The position numbers were made by a program, and so were the translations under genes. From Tessaracoccus sp. OS52 (GTDB lineage Bacteria > Actinomycetota > Actinomycetes > Propionibacteriales > Propionibacteriaceae), in the NCBI RefSeq assembly GCF_020687685.1, contig NZ_JAJEWM010000001.1, positions 1,364,001 to 1,428,000 on the forward strand: a stretch of 64,000 bases of DNA, in the 5' to 3' direction. Shown one piece after another: positions 45,335-53,667 of the stretch (within the stretch, counting starts at the first letter, position 1; each line of letters opens with the position of its first letter). The notes beneath the pieces were generated by a model that ran no database searches, was not told the DNA's origin, and saw nothing but the letters and a program-made list of their open reading frames with translations.

Positions 45335-46293
45335 GCCACGTCCCCCGCTCGCCGTATGCGGGGATCGAGCACCTGGTAGGTCATGTCCACCACGAAGTTG
45401 ATCGTCAGCACCGCGGCCACCAGGAGTAGAACCACTCCCTGCACCACGACGAGGTCACGCTGCGACACCGCCAGCAACAGGCGCGAGCCCAGCCCCTGCA
45501 TGGCGAAGACCTGCTCGATGATGATGGCACCGACGAGGACCGTGGCCAGCTGCAGACCCACCACCGTCAGCAGGGACATGGCGACGTTGCGGGTGCCGTG
45601 CCGCCACAGGGCGCCGGTGCGGGACCAGCCGACCGATCTCGCGGTGCGGAACCAGTCCTCCCCGAGCACCTCGACGACGGCGCTGCGGACGTAGCGGGAC
45701 AGCAGGCTGGCCTGCACTATTGCCAGGGAGGTCACCGGCAGGACCAGGTGCCAGGCCCAGAGCGCGGGATCATCCCAGAAGCTCACGTAACCACCGGCTG
45801 GGAACCACCGCAGCTGCACCGCGAAGATGATGACCAGCCAGATCCCTGCCCAGAACGCCGGAACCGCAAGCCCCACCTGGGACAGCGCGGAGACGGCCAG
45901 GCCGCTGGCGTGCCGACGTCGCAGGGCGGCGATCGTCCCCATCGGCACCGCCAGCGCGATCGCGAGCAGCATTCCAGAGACGGTCAGCGAGACCGAGACC
46001 TCCAGCCTGGGCGCGATCAGGCCCATCACGTCGCGGCCCGAGATCATCGACGTTCCCAGGTCCCCCCGCACCACGCCGCTGATCCACTCCAGGTACCGCA
46101 CGGCCAGCGGCCGGTTCAGGCCCAGACGTTCCCGCAGCGCATCGACGTCGCCGGGGGCCGCGTTGGTACCGAGGATGACCTGGGCGATGTCTCCGGGCAA
46201 CGCGTTGGTGGCGAGGAAGATCAGGACCGACGCCGCGAGGAGGCTGGCCACCAGCCCGGCCACTCGAAGCCCCAGGGAGCGCAGCAGGTTCAC
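45331..46293 (-). CDS. ABC transporter permease (DppB/OppB-like)
   Basis: A ~320-residue permease with six helices. It shows the N-terminal RVAGLVASLLAASVLIFLATNALPGD, the ALRERLGLNRPLAVRYLEW loop and the EAA loop WFRTARSVGWSRTGALWRHGTRNVAM. GTG at 46293 starts 11 bases after the binding-protein stop; a TTG at 46320 would overlap that gene and is less likely. The substrate class is peptide, nickel or opine; it cannot be decided here. Confidence 0.9.
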   Translation of the reverse strand: MNLLRSLGLRVAGLVASLLAASVLIFLATNALPGDIAQVILGTNAAPGDVDALRERLGLNRPLAVRYLEWISGVVRGDLGTSMISGRDVMGLIAPRLEVSVSLTVSGMLLAIALAVPMGTIAALRRRHASGLAVSALSQVGLAVPAFWAGIWLVIIFAVQLRWFPAGGYVSFWDDPALWAWHLVLPVTSLAIVQASLLSRYVRSAVVEVLGEDWFRTARSVGWSRTGALWRHGTRNVAMSLLTVVGLQLATVLVGAIIIEQVFAMQGLGSRLLLAVSQRDLVVVQGVVLLLVAAVLTINFVVDMTYQVLDPRIRRAGDVA

Positions 46294-46303
46294 ACTCGTT
46301 GTT

Positions 46304-47824
46304 CTACCGGCTCGTGGCAACCGCTGTCAGGTCGATCGACAGACTGGCGGCGTTGACGGGGATGCCCGAGACCTCCTTCGTGGTCACGACGATGTTGGGC
46401 AGCAGGAACAGCCAGTCGGCCGCGGCGTCCTCGGTCAGCAGGCGCGCGGCCTCCCGCATCCCGTCGACGTAGGCCTCCTCCGTCGGGGCCGAGTCTGCTT
46501 CCTCGAGAGCCTCGGCGAAAGCCGGGTTGTCGTAGGCCCAGTAGTAGTCGGGATTGGCGAACTGGCCGATGTCGCGGGGCTCGACGTGCGCGACGATCGT
46601 CATGTCGTAGTCCTTGTTGGTGAAGACCTCCTGGAGCCAGGCTCCGAACTCGAGTTCCTCGACCTGCACCGTGATGCCGACGGCGCCCAGTTGCGACGCG
46701 ATCACGCGCGCCGAGTTGGGCCCGTAGGGAACGGTGGGCACCCGGAGCCGAAGGGTGAGGCCCGAGGCGTAACCCGCCTCGGCGAGAAGTTCGCGGGCCT
46801 GCTCCGGGTCATAGTCGTAGTAGTCAACCAGGTCCTCCTCGAACCACGGGTCGAACGGAGGAACCATCGAGCCGATCAGTGCCCCCTTGCCACCCCACAC
46901 CGTGTCGAGCAGCGCGCGCCGGTCGATGGCGTGGTTGATCGCCTGCCGCACCTCCAGCACCGAGAGGGCCTCGTTGGTGTGGTTGAAGCCGAGCACGACC
47001 TCGCCGTGTGTCAGGCCCTCCGTGACGGTGAAGCGCTCCTCGTCCTCGAACAGGTCGAGGGACTCTGGAATGGTGAGGTTGGAGATGGCGTCGAGCTGGC
47101 CCGAGACCATCGCGGTGTTCATGGCGTTGGCGTCGGCGTAGTACCTGAAGACCACCCCGTCCACTCTGGGACCGGTGCCCCAGTACTCCGGGTTGGCCGC
47201 GAGAGTGATGCTCGCGCCGGTGTCCCAGGACTCGAACACATAGGGCCCGGAGCCGGCTGGCTCGGTGTTCAGGGTCTCGAACCCGGCCGGATCGTAGACG
47301 ATGCCGGCGGGGCCGCTCATCTGGTAGAGCCAGCCGTGGCTCACCCGGTCCAGCGTCACCACGAGGGTGTCGTCGTCCTCCGCCTCGACCGATGCCACGG
47401 GCTCGAATCCGTTTCGCACGAGGCTGACGATGTCATCGCCCTCCATGGCCCGTTCGAAGGACTGGACCACGGCGTCGGCGGTCACCTGCGTGCCGCTGGC
47501 GAATCTGGCGTTCGGGTCGAGCTGGAAGGTGTAGACGAGGTTGTCCTCAGACACGCTCCACCCGAGCGCCAGCAGCGGCCGCAGCTTGTTGTCGGAGTCC
47601 AGGCGCACCAGCGTCTCATACACGTTGTACAGCAGCACGTACGACGTCCCGGCGCCGCTGACCGTCGAGGGATCCAACCCGGTGGGCTCCAGCGTGGCGC
47701 CGATGTTCAGCGTCACAGGCTCCGGCTCGCCCGGGAGCTGATCCGGCCTGGTGCAACCGGCGAGCACCATGGCGAGGACCACCAGGAGGCCTGACAGTGC
47801 AGCGATGCGACGACGAGGGTTCAT
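46304..47824 (-). CDS. ABC transporter substrate-binding lipoprotein (SBP family 5)
   Basis: A 506-residue exported binding protein. The signal peptide ends in the lipobox VLAGC, and the mature domain has the family-5 pattern (TLEPTGLDPSTV, YETLVRL, YTFQLDPNARFASGTQVTADAVVQSFERA, VRQAINHAIDRRALL). The binding cleft residues do not reveal the ligand. It is the first gene of the importer operon, divergent from the FUSC-type exporter, with 159 bases between them. Confidence 0.92.
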   Translation of the reverse strand: MNPRRRIAALSGLLVVLAMVLAGCTRPDQLPGEPEPVTLNIGATLEPTGLDPSTVSGAGTSYVLLYNVYETLVRLDSDNKLRPLLALGWSVSEDNLVYTFQLDPNARFASGTQVTADAVVQSFERAMEGDDIVSLVRNGFEPVASVEAEDDDTLVVTLDRVSHGWLYQMSGPAGIVYDPAGFETLNTEPAGSGPYVFESWDTGASITLAANPEYWGTGPRVDGVVFRYYADANAMNTAMVSGQLDAISNLTIPESLDLFEDEERFTVTEGLTHGEVVLGFNHTNEALSVLEVRQAINHAIDRRALLDTVWGGKGALIGSMVPPFDPWFEEDLVDYYDYDPEQARELLAEAGYASGLTLRLRVPTVPYGPNSARVIASQLGAVGITVQVEELEFGAWLQEVFTNKDYDMTIVAHVEPRDIGQFANPDYYWAYDNPAFAEALEEADSAPTEEAYVDGMREAARLLTEDAAADWLFLLPNIVVTTKEVSGIPVNAASLSIDLTAVATSR

Positions 47825-47983
47825 GTGGTTCCTATGCAGCAGGTGTGCGGATCGCCGCCAATCCTATCCTGCGGGCCGCTCCAGCCCTGATTCGCAAGGT
47901 GGCCGGTGGTCTAGGATCTGGCGCAGCAAGGGGTTCCTGGCGCAGCTGGGCTGCCGAACCCATCCACCTCGGGGAGCGCGCGC

Positions 47984-49156
47984 GTGAATGACAAACCGGA
48001 CCACCGGGGCTTCTCCTGGCACGCGACGGGCCGGGGCATCCAGAATGCCTCCGTGCGGGCGTTCGACCTGAGCGAACGCGCGGCGCGCCGCGGCTGGCGC
48101 TCCCAGAAGCGACGGGTCAGCCGCTGGCGGTCCAGGCTGTTCATCATCATCCAGATCTCGCTCGCCGCCGGGCTGTCCTGGTGGATCGCGCAGCGCCTCC
48201 TCGGGCACGAGACGCCCTTCCTGGCCGTCGTGGCCTCCATCGTCTGCCTGGGGTTCTCGTTCGGCCAGCGGCTCTGGCGTGCCGCGGAGATCGCGATCGG
48301 GGTCACGGTCGGCGTCGCGCTCGGCGACCTGTTCTGGCACTGGTTCGGGCACGGGGTCTGGCAGATCATGCTGGTGATCGCGGTCGCCATGTCCATCACC
48401 ACCTGGTTGGGCGCGCGCACGTTGATGGTGACGCAGGCTGCGGTCCAGGCCTCCATCGTCCTCACCATCCCGCCCAGCCTCGGGGCAGGGTTCTCCCGCT
48501 GGACCGACGCGCTCATCGGCTGCGCCGTCGCCCTGGCCTTCGCGACGGTGGCCCCGGTCGGACCGGTCGAGAGGCCGAGGCTGCAGGCCGCGAAGGTGCT
48601 GCACGAGACCGCCTCCTCCATCAGGTCCATGGTCACCGCGCTCACCGACGGCGACGAGGAGGCCGCCGAGGAGGTGCTTGCCCGGGCACGGGCCACCGAG
48701 AGCCAGCTGTCGGAGTTGACCGCCGCCCTGAACGAGGGCGTGGCCGTGGTCCGGACGTCGCCCTTCCTCCGGCACCGACGACAGAAGGTCCTCGAAATCG
48801 CCGACATCGCCGTCCCACTGGACCGCTTCACCCGCAACCTCCGGGTCCTCGCCCGCCGCTCAGCCATGGGCGTCTACCGTGGCGAGAAGATCCCGGCCAC
48901 CCACCTCAGGCTCCTGGGTCGGCTGGCAGAGGTGACCGACGCGTGCGCAGTGGAGCTCTTCGCGCGTCGCCGGCCGGACTCGAAGATCGACGACATCGCC
49001 GCCGTGGGCGTCGAAAGCTCGCTGGTGCCGCTCGAGGCCAAGCTCTCCTCCACCGTGATCGTGGCCCAGGTGCGCTCGATGCTCGTAGACCTGCTGGAAC
49101 TGTGCGGGCTCGACTACACCGACGCCCGTGAACTCGTGCCCCAGATGAAGGACTGA
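47984..49156 (+). CDS. FUSC family aromatic acid exporter-like membrane protein
   Basis: A 390-residue protein. About six membrane helices lie between residues 45 and 200 (LFIIIQISLAAGLSWWIAQRLLG, APFLAVVASIVCLGFSFGQR-type spacing), followed by a long soluble helical domain (EEAAEEVLARARATESQLSELTAALNEG). This matches FUSC/ArAE half-size transporters. The substrate is unknown; a role in efflux of small aromatic or acidic compounds is inferred from the family. GTG start with GGGGAG upstream. Confidence 0.75.
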   Translation: MNDKPDHRGFSWHATGRGIQNASVRAFDLSERAARRGWRSQKRRVSRWRSRLFIIIQISLAAGLSWWIAQRLLGHETPFLAVVASIVCLGFSFGQRLWRAAEIAIGVTVGVALGDLFWHWFGHGVWQIMLVIAVAMSITTWLGARTLMVTQAAVQASIVLTIPPSLGAGFSRWTDALIGCAVALAFATVAPVGPVERPRLQAAKVLHETASSIRSMVTALTDGDEEAAEEVLARARATESQLSELTAALNEGVAVVRTSPFLRHRRQKVLEIADIAVPLDRFTRNLRVLARRSAMGVYRGEKIPATHLRLLGRLAEVTDACAVELFARRRPDSKIDDIAAVGVESSLVPLEAKLSSTVIVAQVRSMLVDLLELCGLDYTDARELVPQMKD

Positions 49157-49165
49157 GCACGCGAT

Positions 49166-49194
49166 TTGGGCTCCGGCGAGGCTTCGGGTATTGT
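49166..49194 (+). promoter_or_regulatory. Promoter of the initiator tRNA gene
   Basis: TTGGGC, a 17-base spacer and TATTGT end 11 bases before the mature tRNA 5' end, an arrangement expected for a strong stable-RNA promoter with a very short leader. Confidence 0.65.
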
Positions 49195-49205
49195 TGAGCG
49201 AGCGA

Positions 49206-49282
49206 CGCGGGGTGGAGCAGCTCGGTAGCTCGCTGGGCTCATAACCCAGAGGTCACAGGTTCAAATCCTGTCCCCGCTACCA
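49206..49282 (+). tRNA. Initiator tRNA-fMet, anticodon CAT
   Basis: A 77-base gene including encoded CCA. The anticodon loop is CTCATAA on a stem with three consecutive G-C pairs (GGG/CCC). The first base pair of the acceptor stem is mismatched (C with T). Both are hallmarks of the initiator. T-arm ACAGG/CCTGT with loop TTCAAAT. It is nearly identical to actinobacterial initiator tRNAs I remember. Confidence 0.96.
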
Positions 49283-49291
49283 ATTGAGAAG

Positions 49292-49330
49292 TCCGGATCG
49301 GCCAACTGGCCGGTCCGGATTTCCCTTTTC
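49292..49330 (+). terminator. Intrinsic terminator after the initiator tRNA
   Basis: TCCGGATCGGCCA and TGGCCGGTCCGGA form a 13-base stem (one G-T pair) with a two-base spacer, followed by a T-rich run (TTTCCCTTTT). It also faces the convergent CoA-binding protein gene. Confidence 0.75.
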
Positions 49331-49742
49331 AGAGGCCCATCCTGGGCGCCTCGATGGCAGGACACGTGTCCATGACGACGTCGAGTCCCGCTTCAGCAGC
49401 GCGGGCAGCGGCCTCCTCGTCGACCACCCCCAGCTGTAGCCAGACCGCCTTCGCTCCGACGGCGATCGCCTCGTCGACCACGGCGCCAGCGAGGTCCGAC
49501 CGGACGAACACGTCCACCACGTCGATCTGGCCGGGCACCTCGGCCAGGTTGCGGTATCCGGGAGCGCCGTGCACCTCCTCGGCCTTGGGATGGACGGCCA
49601 CTATCTCCATCCCCAGTCCTTGGACGAAGCTGGCTATCGAGTAGGCCGTGCGGCGGCGGTTCTGCGACAGCCCCACGACAGCCCACCTCCCCGGTGTCGT
49701 GAGGAGCCGACGGACCGTGGCTGGATCATTCCTGTGCACCAT
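49329..49742 (-). CDS. CoA-binding domain protein (YccU family)
   Basis: A 137-residue single Rossmann-like domain with WAVVGLSQNRRRTAYSIASFVQGLGM, VHPKAEEVHGAPGYRNLAEVP and GAKAVWLQLGVVDEEAAARAAEAGLDVVMDTCPAIE. This is the stand-alone CoA_binding_2 family related to the N-terminus of succinyl-CoA synthetase alpha. Its physiological role is unclear. No good ribosome-binding site is visible for the ATG. Confidence 0.85.
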   Translation of the reverse strand: MVHRNDPATVRRLLTTPGRWAVVGLSQNRRRTAYSIASFVQGLGMEIVAVHPKAEEVHGAPGYRNLAEVPGQIDVVDVFVRSDLAGAVVDEAIAVGAKAVWLQLGVVDEEAAARAAEAGLDVVMDTCPAIEAPRMGL

Positions 49743-49779
49743 GGACGCAACGAAACCACAAGCCTCGGGGCGCCGAGGG

Positions 49780-50004
49780 TCAAAGCTGGGTTTGCTGGGG
49801 CTCCGGCTCCCAGCGCAACAGGTCTCCGGGCTGGCAATCGAGGGCCTCGCACAGGGCCGCCAAGGTGGTGAACCGCACTGCCTTGGCGCGACCGTTCTTC
49901 AGCACCGCAAGGTTCGCCGGCGTGATCCCGATCCTCTCCGCGAGGACCCCTACCGCCATCTTCCGCTTGGCCAGCATGACGTCGATGTCGACGATGATCG
50001 GCAT
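49780..50004 (-). CDS. Small HTH transcriptional regulator (Cro/C1 type, YozG-like)
   Basis: A 74-residue regulator that is almost entirely a helix-turn-helix domain: VDIDVMLAKRKMAVGVLAERIGITPANLAVLKNGRAKAVRF, then TLAALCEALDCQPGDLLRWEP. This is the typical compact partner of DUF2975 membrane proteins. The ATG overlaps the upstream DUF2975 stop by one base (TGATG). It probably represses its own operon; no operator was proven. Confidence 0.88.
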   Translation of the reverse strand: MPIIVDIDVMLAKRKMAVGVLAERIGITPANLAVLKNGRAKAVRFTTLAALCEALDCQPGDLLRWEPEPQQTQL

Positions 50005-50474
50005 CAGATCACCTCCTCCAGTTCGTCATGGAGGCCGGTCGCCTGCGCCAGGAGCGCCCGCATCACCAGGACCACGAGGGCGACCCCGACCGCCAGTCCG
50101 CCGGCTCCCCCGATCAGCAGCACCACCCCGGGTGGGACCTCGGTGGGAGCCAGGACGAGGCCGAGCGCGAAGCAGAGCAGCGCGGCGCACAGCGCTGACA
50201 CGACGATGACGTCGACCCACCGGAACGCCGCGAGGGAGAACACGGTGCCCTTGAACACCATGGTCAGCAGCCGCCAGACGCAGACCATCGCTACCTGGAT
50301 GGTGACTATCCCGAGAACGAGGATCACGGGGATCCAGACGCGCAGCATTTCTGGGGCCCCAGCCTCAGCCAGATCCTGGGCAAAAAGGGGCACCATCACC
50401 ACCTGGACGAAGACCGAACCTGCGAGCCCACAGGCCAGAATGACGCGAAGCGCCCCTATCAACCATCGGTTCAT
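50004..50474 (-). CDS. DUF2975 family membrane protein
   Basis: A 156-residue protein with four hydrophobic helices (about 8-30, 48-70, 88-110 and 122-145), containing the KGTVFSLAAFRWVDVIVV segment typical of DUF2975. These proteins pair with a tiny Cro/C1 regulator and have no known biochemical role; membrane signal sensing has been suggested. The ATG at 50474 has AAGGAGA upstream. A 90-base AT-richer region separates it from the divergent secreted protein gene. Confidence 0.8.
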   Translation of the reverse strand: MNRWLIGALRVILACGLAGSVFVQVVMVPLFAQDLAEAGAPEMLRVWIPVILVLGIVTIQVAMVCVWRLLTMVFKGTVFSLAAFRWVDVIVVSALCAALLCFALGLVLAPTEVPPGVVLLIGGAGGLAVGVALVVLVMRALLAQATGLHDELEEVI

Positions 50475-50551
50475 CACATTCTCCTTGTCGAGCAACGAGA
50501 TAAACCTATCGATTTACGATGCCATTTTCAATGGGGTGACCCCGAGTCGCG

Positions 50552-50557
50552 CATACT
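50552..50557 (+). promoter_or_regulatory. Candidate leaderless -10 element of the CAP protein gene
   Basis: CATACT lies seven bases before the ATG at 50565. It differs from TATACT at one base. No clear -35 was seen. Confidence 0.4.
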
Positions 50558-50564
50558 GATTCCC

Positions 50565-51557
50565 ATGAGAATCGCCGTGCGCCTCCTGCTGTCCCTCACT
50601 GGCGTCGCTGCACTGCTGCTTGCGGGCACGTCATCGTCGCCCCTCCGCGCCGCCGCCGCTCCCCCACCGGAACAACAACTGCGCACCTACGCCGCGCAGG
50701 TCTCGGAGGTGTTCGACCGGCACAACGCGATCCGTGCAGATCACGGTCTCGGCCCGCTGCGGTACTCACCAGCCCTGGCGACCCGGTTCACCCAGCCCTG
50801 GAACGACCACCTGGCCGACGCCGACGCCTCCTTGCGGCACCAGGACCTCCAACCCCTCGCGTCCTGGCCGGGCGCCACTGGCGCTGGTGAGAACCTCTAT
50901 TCCGGCAGCGGTCGCTACGGCACGCCGCAGGCCGCCATGGACGGTTGGATGGCCTCCCCCGGCCACCGCGAGAACATCCTCAAGCCGAACTGGGACTACA
51001 TCGCCATCGGCTGGTCCGTGTCCCCCAGCGGGCGGGCCTACTCCACCGTCAACTTCTGGAGCGGGCATCTCACCGGCCTCGGATCCACCTACGCCGACGG
51101 CGCCGCCCTGCGCACCGCCCTGACCGGAGGCACCTCAGCGACGGTCAACGTGTACACCACCCAGGGCTACCACACCGTCAACGGACGCAGGTGGCATACG
51201 ACCTGCGAGGCCTACTCCAGCGTGGTTCGCCGCTGCCGGGCCGAGATCTGGGCAACAAAGGTCACCTACGCCAACGGGATCTACACCCAGCACAACGGCT
51301 GGGCCTTCAACAACCTGACCTACCTGCCCGCCCCCCGCAGCTACTGGGGGAGCAATCCCCTCGCCAACACCGGGACCTGGTACCAGTCGGGCCGAAGGTG
51401 GGAGACGTCGTGCGGCGACGCCTGGACGGGACCGGCAGGCTGCCGCAGCTTCGTCCACGCCACCATCGTCGAGTCCTACCTCGACGCCGCCGGCAACCGG
51501 CGGTTCCGAAGCGTCCCGAACACCAGGGTGTTCAACAACATCGTCCAGTTCAGCTGA
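50565..51557 (+). CDS. Secreted CAP (SCP-like) domain protein with two C-terminal repeats
   Basis: A 330-residue exported protein. Its Sec signal peptide probably ends near AAAAPP (about residue 33). The CAP domain (about 45-170) has VFDRHNAIRADHGLGPLRYSPALATRF, GENLYSGSG, WMASPGHRENIL and YSTVNFWSG. The C-terminal ~150 residues hold two related units, each with GRRWxTxC...CR, a WATK/HATI strand and a final VFNN/AFNN. The CAP histidine and Glu residues are present, but the activity of bacterial CAP proteins is unsettled. The repeats I do not recognise as a named domain. Confidence 0.8.
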   Translation: MRIAVRLLLSLTGVAALLLAGTSSSPLRAAAAPPPEQQLRTYAAQVSEVFDRHNAIRADHGLGPLRYSPALATRFTQPWNDHLADADASLRHQDLQPLASWPGATGAGENLYSGSGRYGTPQAAMDGWMASPGHRENILKPNWDYIAIGWSVSPSGRAYSTVNFWSGHLTGLGSTYADGAALRTALTGGTSATVNVYTTQGYHTVNGRRWHTTCEAYSSVVRRCRAEIWATKVTYANGIYTQHNGWAFNNLTYLPAPRSYWGSNPLANTGTWYQSGRRWETSCGDAWTGPAGCRSFVHATIVESYLDAAGNRRFRSVPNTRVFNNIVQFS

Positions 51558-51645
51558 GGGTTCAGGCACCCTCCCGCCCAGCTGTGATTGCTACGCTGCC
51601 CCCAGCGGGAAACATCGCAGGAACGCAGGAGGGAAGGCGCCGCCA

Positions 51646-52326
51646 ATGGAGCCGTGGACGCCGGACGTGCTGTTCCGGGTCGTGGACGTGGCCGGGGTCG
51701 TCGGCAACGGGCTCCTGGGCGGCGCCCTTGCCAGGTCGCAGCGTTATGACCTCATCGGATTCCTCTTCCTGGCCGTCACCTCGGGGCTCGGTGGCGGAAT
51801 CATCCGGGACCTGCTCCTCGGGACGCGGTTCCCGGTGGCCCTGACCGACCCGTTCTACCTCGGGGGCGCCATCCTCGCTGCCCTGGTCGCCTACGTCGTC
51901 ACCCTGGACGGGCCCATCTCCAGGCGCACGCTCTCACTGATCGACCTGCTTGCGCTCGGCTGCTGGGCCGCGACCGGGGCTTCCAAGGCGCTGTCCGTCG
52001 GCCTCGGCTGGATCCCGGCGATCCTGCTGGGTGTGATCACGGCGGTCGGCGGCGGCATGCTGCGCGACGTGCTCGTGAACCGGGTGCCCCAGATCTTCGG
52101 CGGCAACCCCCTCTACGCGACCTTCGCGATCCTCGCGGCGGCCGAGATGGTGGTCCTGCAGGATGCCGGACACTACGAGATCGGCATGGCCGTGGCCATC
52201 GCCAGCGCTGCGGTCCTGGGAGGAATCGCGCGTTGGCGCAACTGGAAGCTGCCGGACGCGCCGTCTGTCAACATCGGCGGCAGCGGGACAGCACGCGGCA
52301 GACATGGCCGGAAGAACGACGACTGA
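51646..52326 (+). CDS. TRIC cation channel family protein (UPF0126/YadS-like)
   Basis: A 226-residue membrane protein with seven helices built as an internal duplication. The two glycine-rich motifs GGGIIRDLLLG and GGGMLRDVLVN mark the paired halves of bacterial TRIC channels. It is probably a trimeric monovalent-cation or amino-acid-related channel; the physiological role is not established. An AGGAGGGAAG ribosome-binding site precedes the ATG. The tail is Gly/Arg/Asp-rich. Confidence 0.9.
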   Translation: MEPWTPDVLFRVVDVAGVVGNGLLGGALARSQRYDLIGFLFLAVTSGLGGGIIRDLLLGTRFPVALTDPFYLGGAILAALVAYVVTLDGPISRRTLSLIDLLALGCWAATGASKALSVGLGWIPAILLGVITAVGGGMLRDVLVNRVPQIFGGNPLYATFAILAAAEMVVLQDAGHYEIGMAVAIASAAVLGGIARWRNWKLPDAPSVNIGGSGTARGRHGRKNDD

Positions 52327-52392
52327 GTCATTTTCGCCGATGGCTAGACTCCGACCCAGAGGCCATGGGCCCGGGACGAAGGACACGAACAC

Positions 52393-53667
52393 ATGCACCA
52401 AGGCGTCGAACTGCGCTACGAAATGGCCACCCACACTCTCGAGAACGGTCTGCGAGTGTGCGTGCAGCCGGACCCCCTGGCGCCGGCGGTCGCAGTCAAC
52501 CTGTGGTACGAGGTGGGTTCCTACGACGAATTGCCCGGTAAGTCGGGTTTCGCCCACCTGTTCGAGCACCTGATGTTCCAGGGCTCGGCGGACGTGGCCA
52601 GCGGAGAGCACATGGCGACGATCGAATCCGTGGGCGGATCGGTCAACGCGACCACCTCCACCGACCGGACCAACTACTTCGAAACCGTCCCCACTGGAGC
52701 CCTCGAGCTCGCGCTGTGGCTGGAGGCCAACCGGATGAGCTCCCTGGCCATCACCCAGGAGAACTTCGAGGCGCAGGTGGAGGTGGTCAAGGAGGAGAAG
52801 CGGCAGCGCTACGACAATCAGCCCTACGGGGACCTGTACGAGTTGCTGATCGCACAGCACTACGAACCGTCCCATCCGTACGGTCACCTTCCCATAGGCT
52901 CGATGACAGATCTGGATGCCGCCTCCCTGGCTGACGTCCAGCAGTTCTTCGACTCCTGGTACCGGCCGTCCAACGCACGACTGGTGCTCGCGGGCAACGT
53001 CGCCGCGGAAACTGCCATCGAGCTGGTCGAGCGTTACTTCGCCCAGGTCCCCGCCCAGCCGAGGCCGTCCCACCAGTCGCCCCTTGCAGGCGCCGCGGGT
53101 GGTGGAACCACCACCGTCACCCGCAAGGTCCCCCACTCACTGCTCTACGCCTCCTGGCCCACACCGCCGGCCGACCACGATGACAACCTCGTCCTCGACG
53201 TCGCACTGGCGATCCTCACCGACGGGCACACCTCCCGGTTGCACAAGCGACTCGTACGGCAGCTGGGACTGGCGCAGGAGGTCCACGGTTCAGCCCTCCT
53301 GCACCTGCGCGACTCATCGGTGAGCACCATCCTCGCCCGGCCCGCGGACGGCGTCAGCACGGCCAGCACAGCTGCCGCACTGCACGAAGCACTGCAGGAC
53401 TTCGCCGCTGACGGACCCACCCCGGAGGAGCTCGAGCGGGCGGTGGCCCAGTACGAGAGGTCCTGGCTGCAGGACCTGGCGACGGTGGAGGGCCGGGCCG
53501 ACATGATCAACGACTCGTGGCTCACTTTCGGAGAGCCCGAGCGGCTGAACTCACGGCTGGCCGAACTCACCGCCATCACCCCCGACGACGTCCGGCGCGT
53601 CGTCGCCACCAGGCTTTCGGGCCAACCAGCCGAGCTCCACTACCTCGCCGACAAGGGAGACCGATGA
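52393..53667 (+). CDS. M16 family zinc metallopeptidase, catalytic subunit
   Basis: A 424-residue member of the pitrilysin family. The inverted zinc motif HLFEH gives His55, Glu58 (catalytic) and His59, and the distal Glu is in VVKEEKRQRYDNQPYG. A C-terminal half-domain with the substrate-holding region follows. The ATG overlaps nothing upstream, but the stop overlaps the next gene, which encodes the inactive-type partner. It probably degrades or processes small peptides as a two-chain clamshell. No signal peptide is seen. Confidence 0.92.
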   Translation: MHQGVELRYEMATHTLENGLRVCVQPDPLAPAVAVNLWYEVGSYDELPGKSGFAHLFEHLMFQGSADVASGEHMATIESVGGSVNATTSTDRTNYFETVPTGALELALWLEANRMSSLAITQENFEAQVEVVKEEKRQRYDNQPYGDLYELLIAQHYEPSHPYGHLPIGSMTDLDAASLADVQQFFDSWYRPSNARLVLAGNVAAETAIELVERYFAQVPAQPRPSHQSPLAGAAGGGTTTVTRKVPHSLLYASWPTPPADHDDNLVLDVALAILTDGHTSRLHKRLVRQLGLAQEVHGSALLHLRDSSVSTILARPADGVSTASTAAALHEALQDFAADGPTPEELERAVAQYERSWLQDLATVEGRADMINDSWLTFGEPERLNSRLAELTAITPDDVRRVVATRLSGQPAELHYLADKGDR

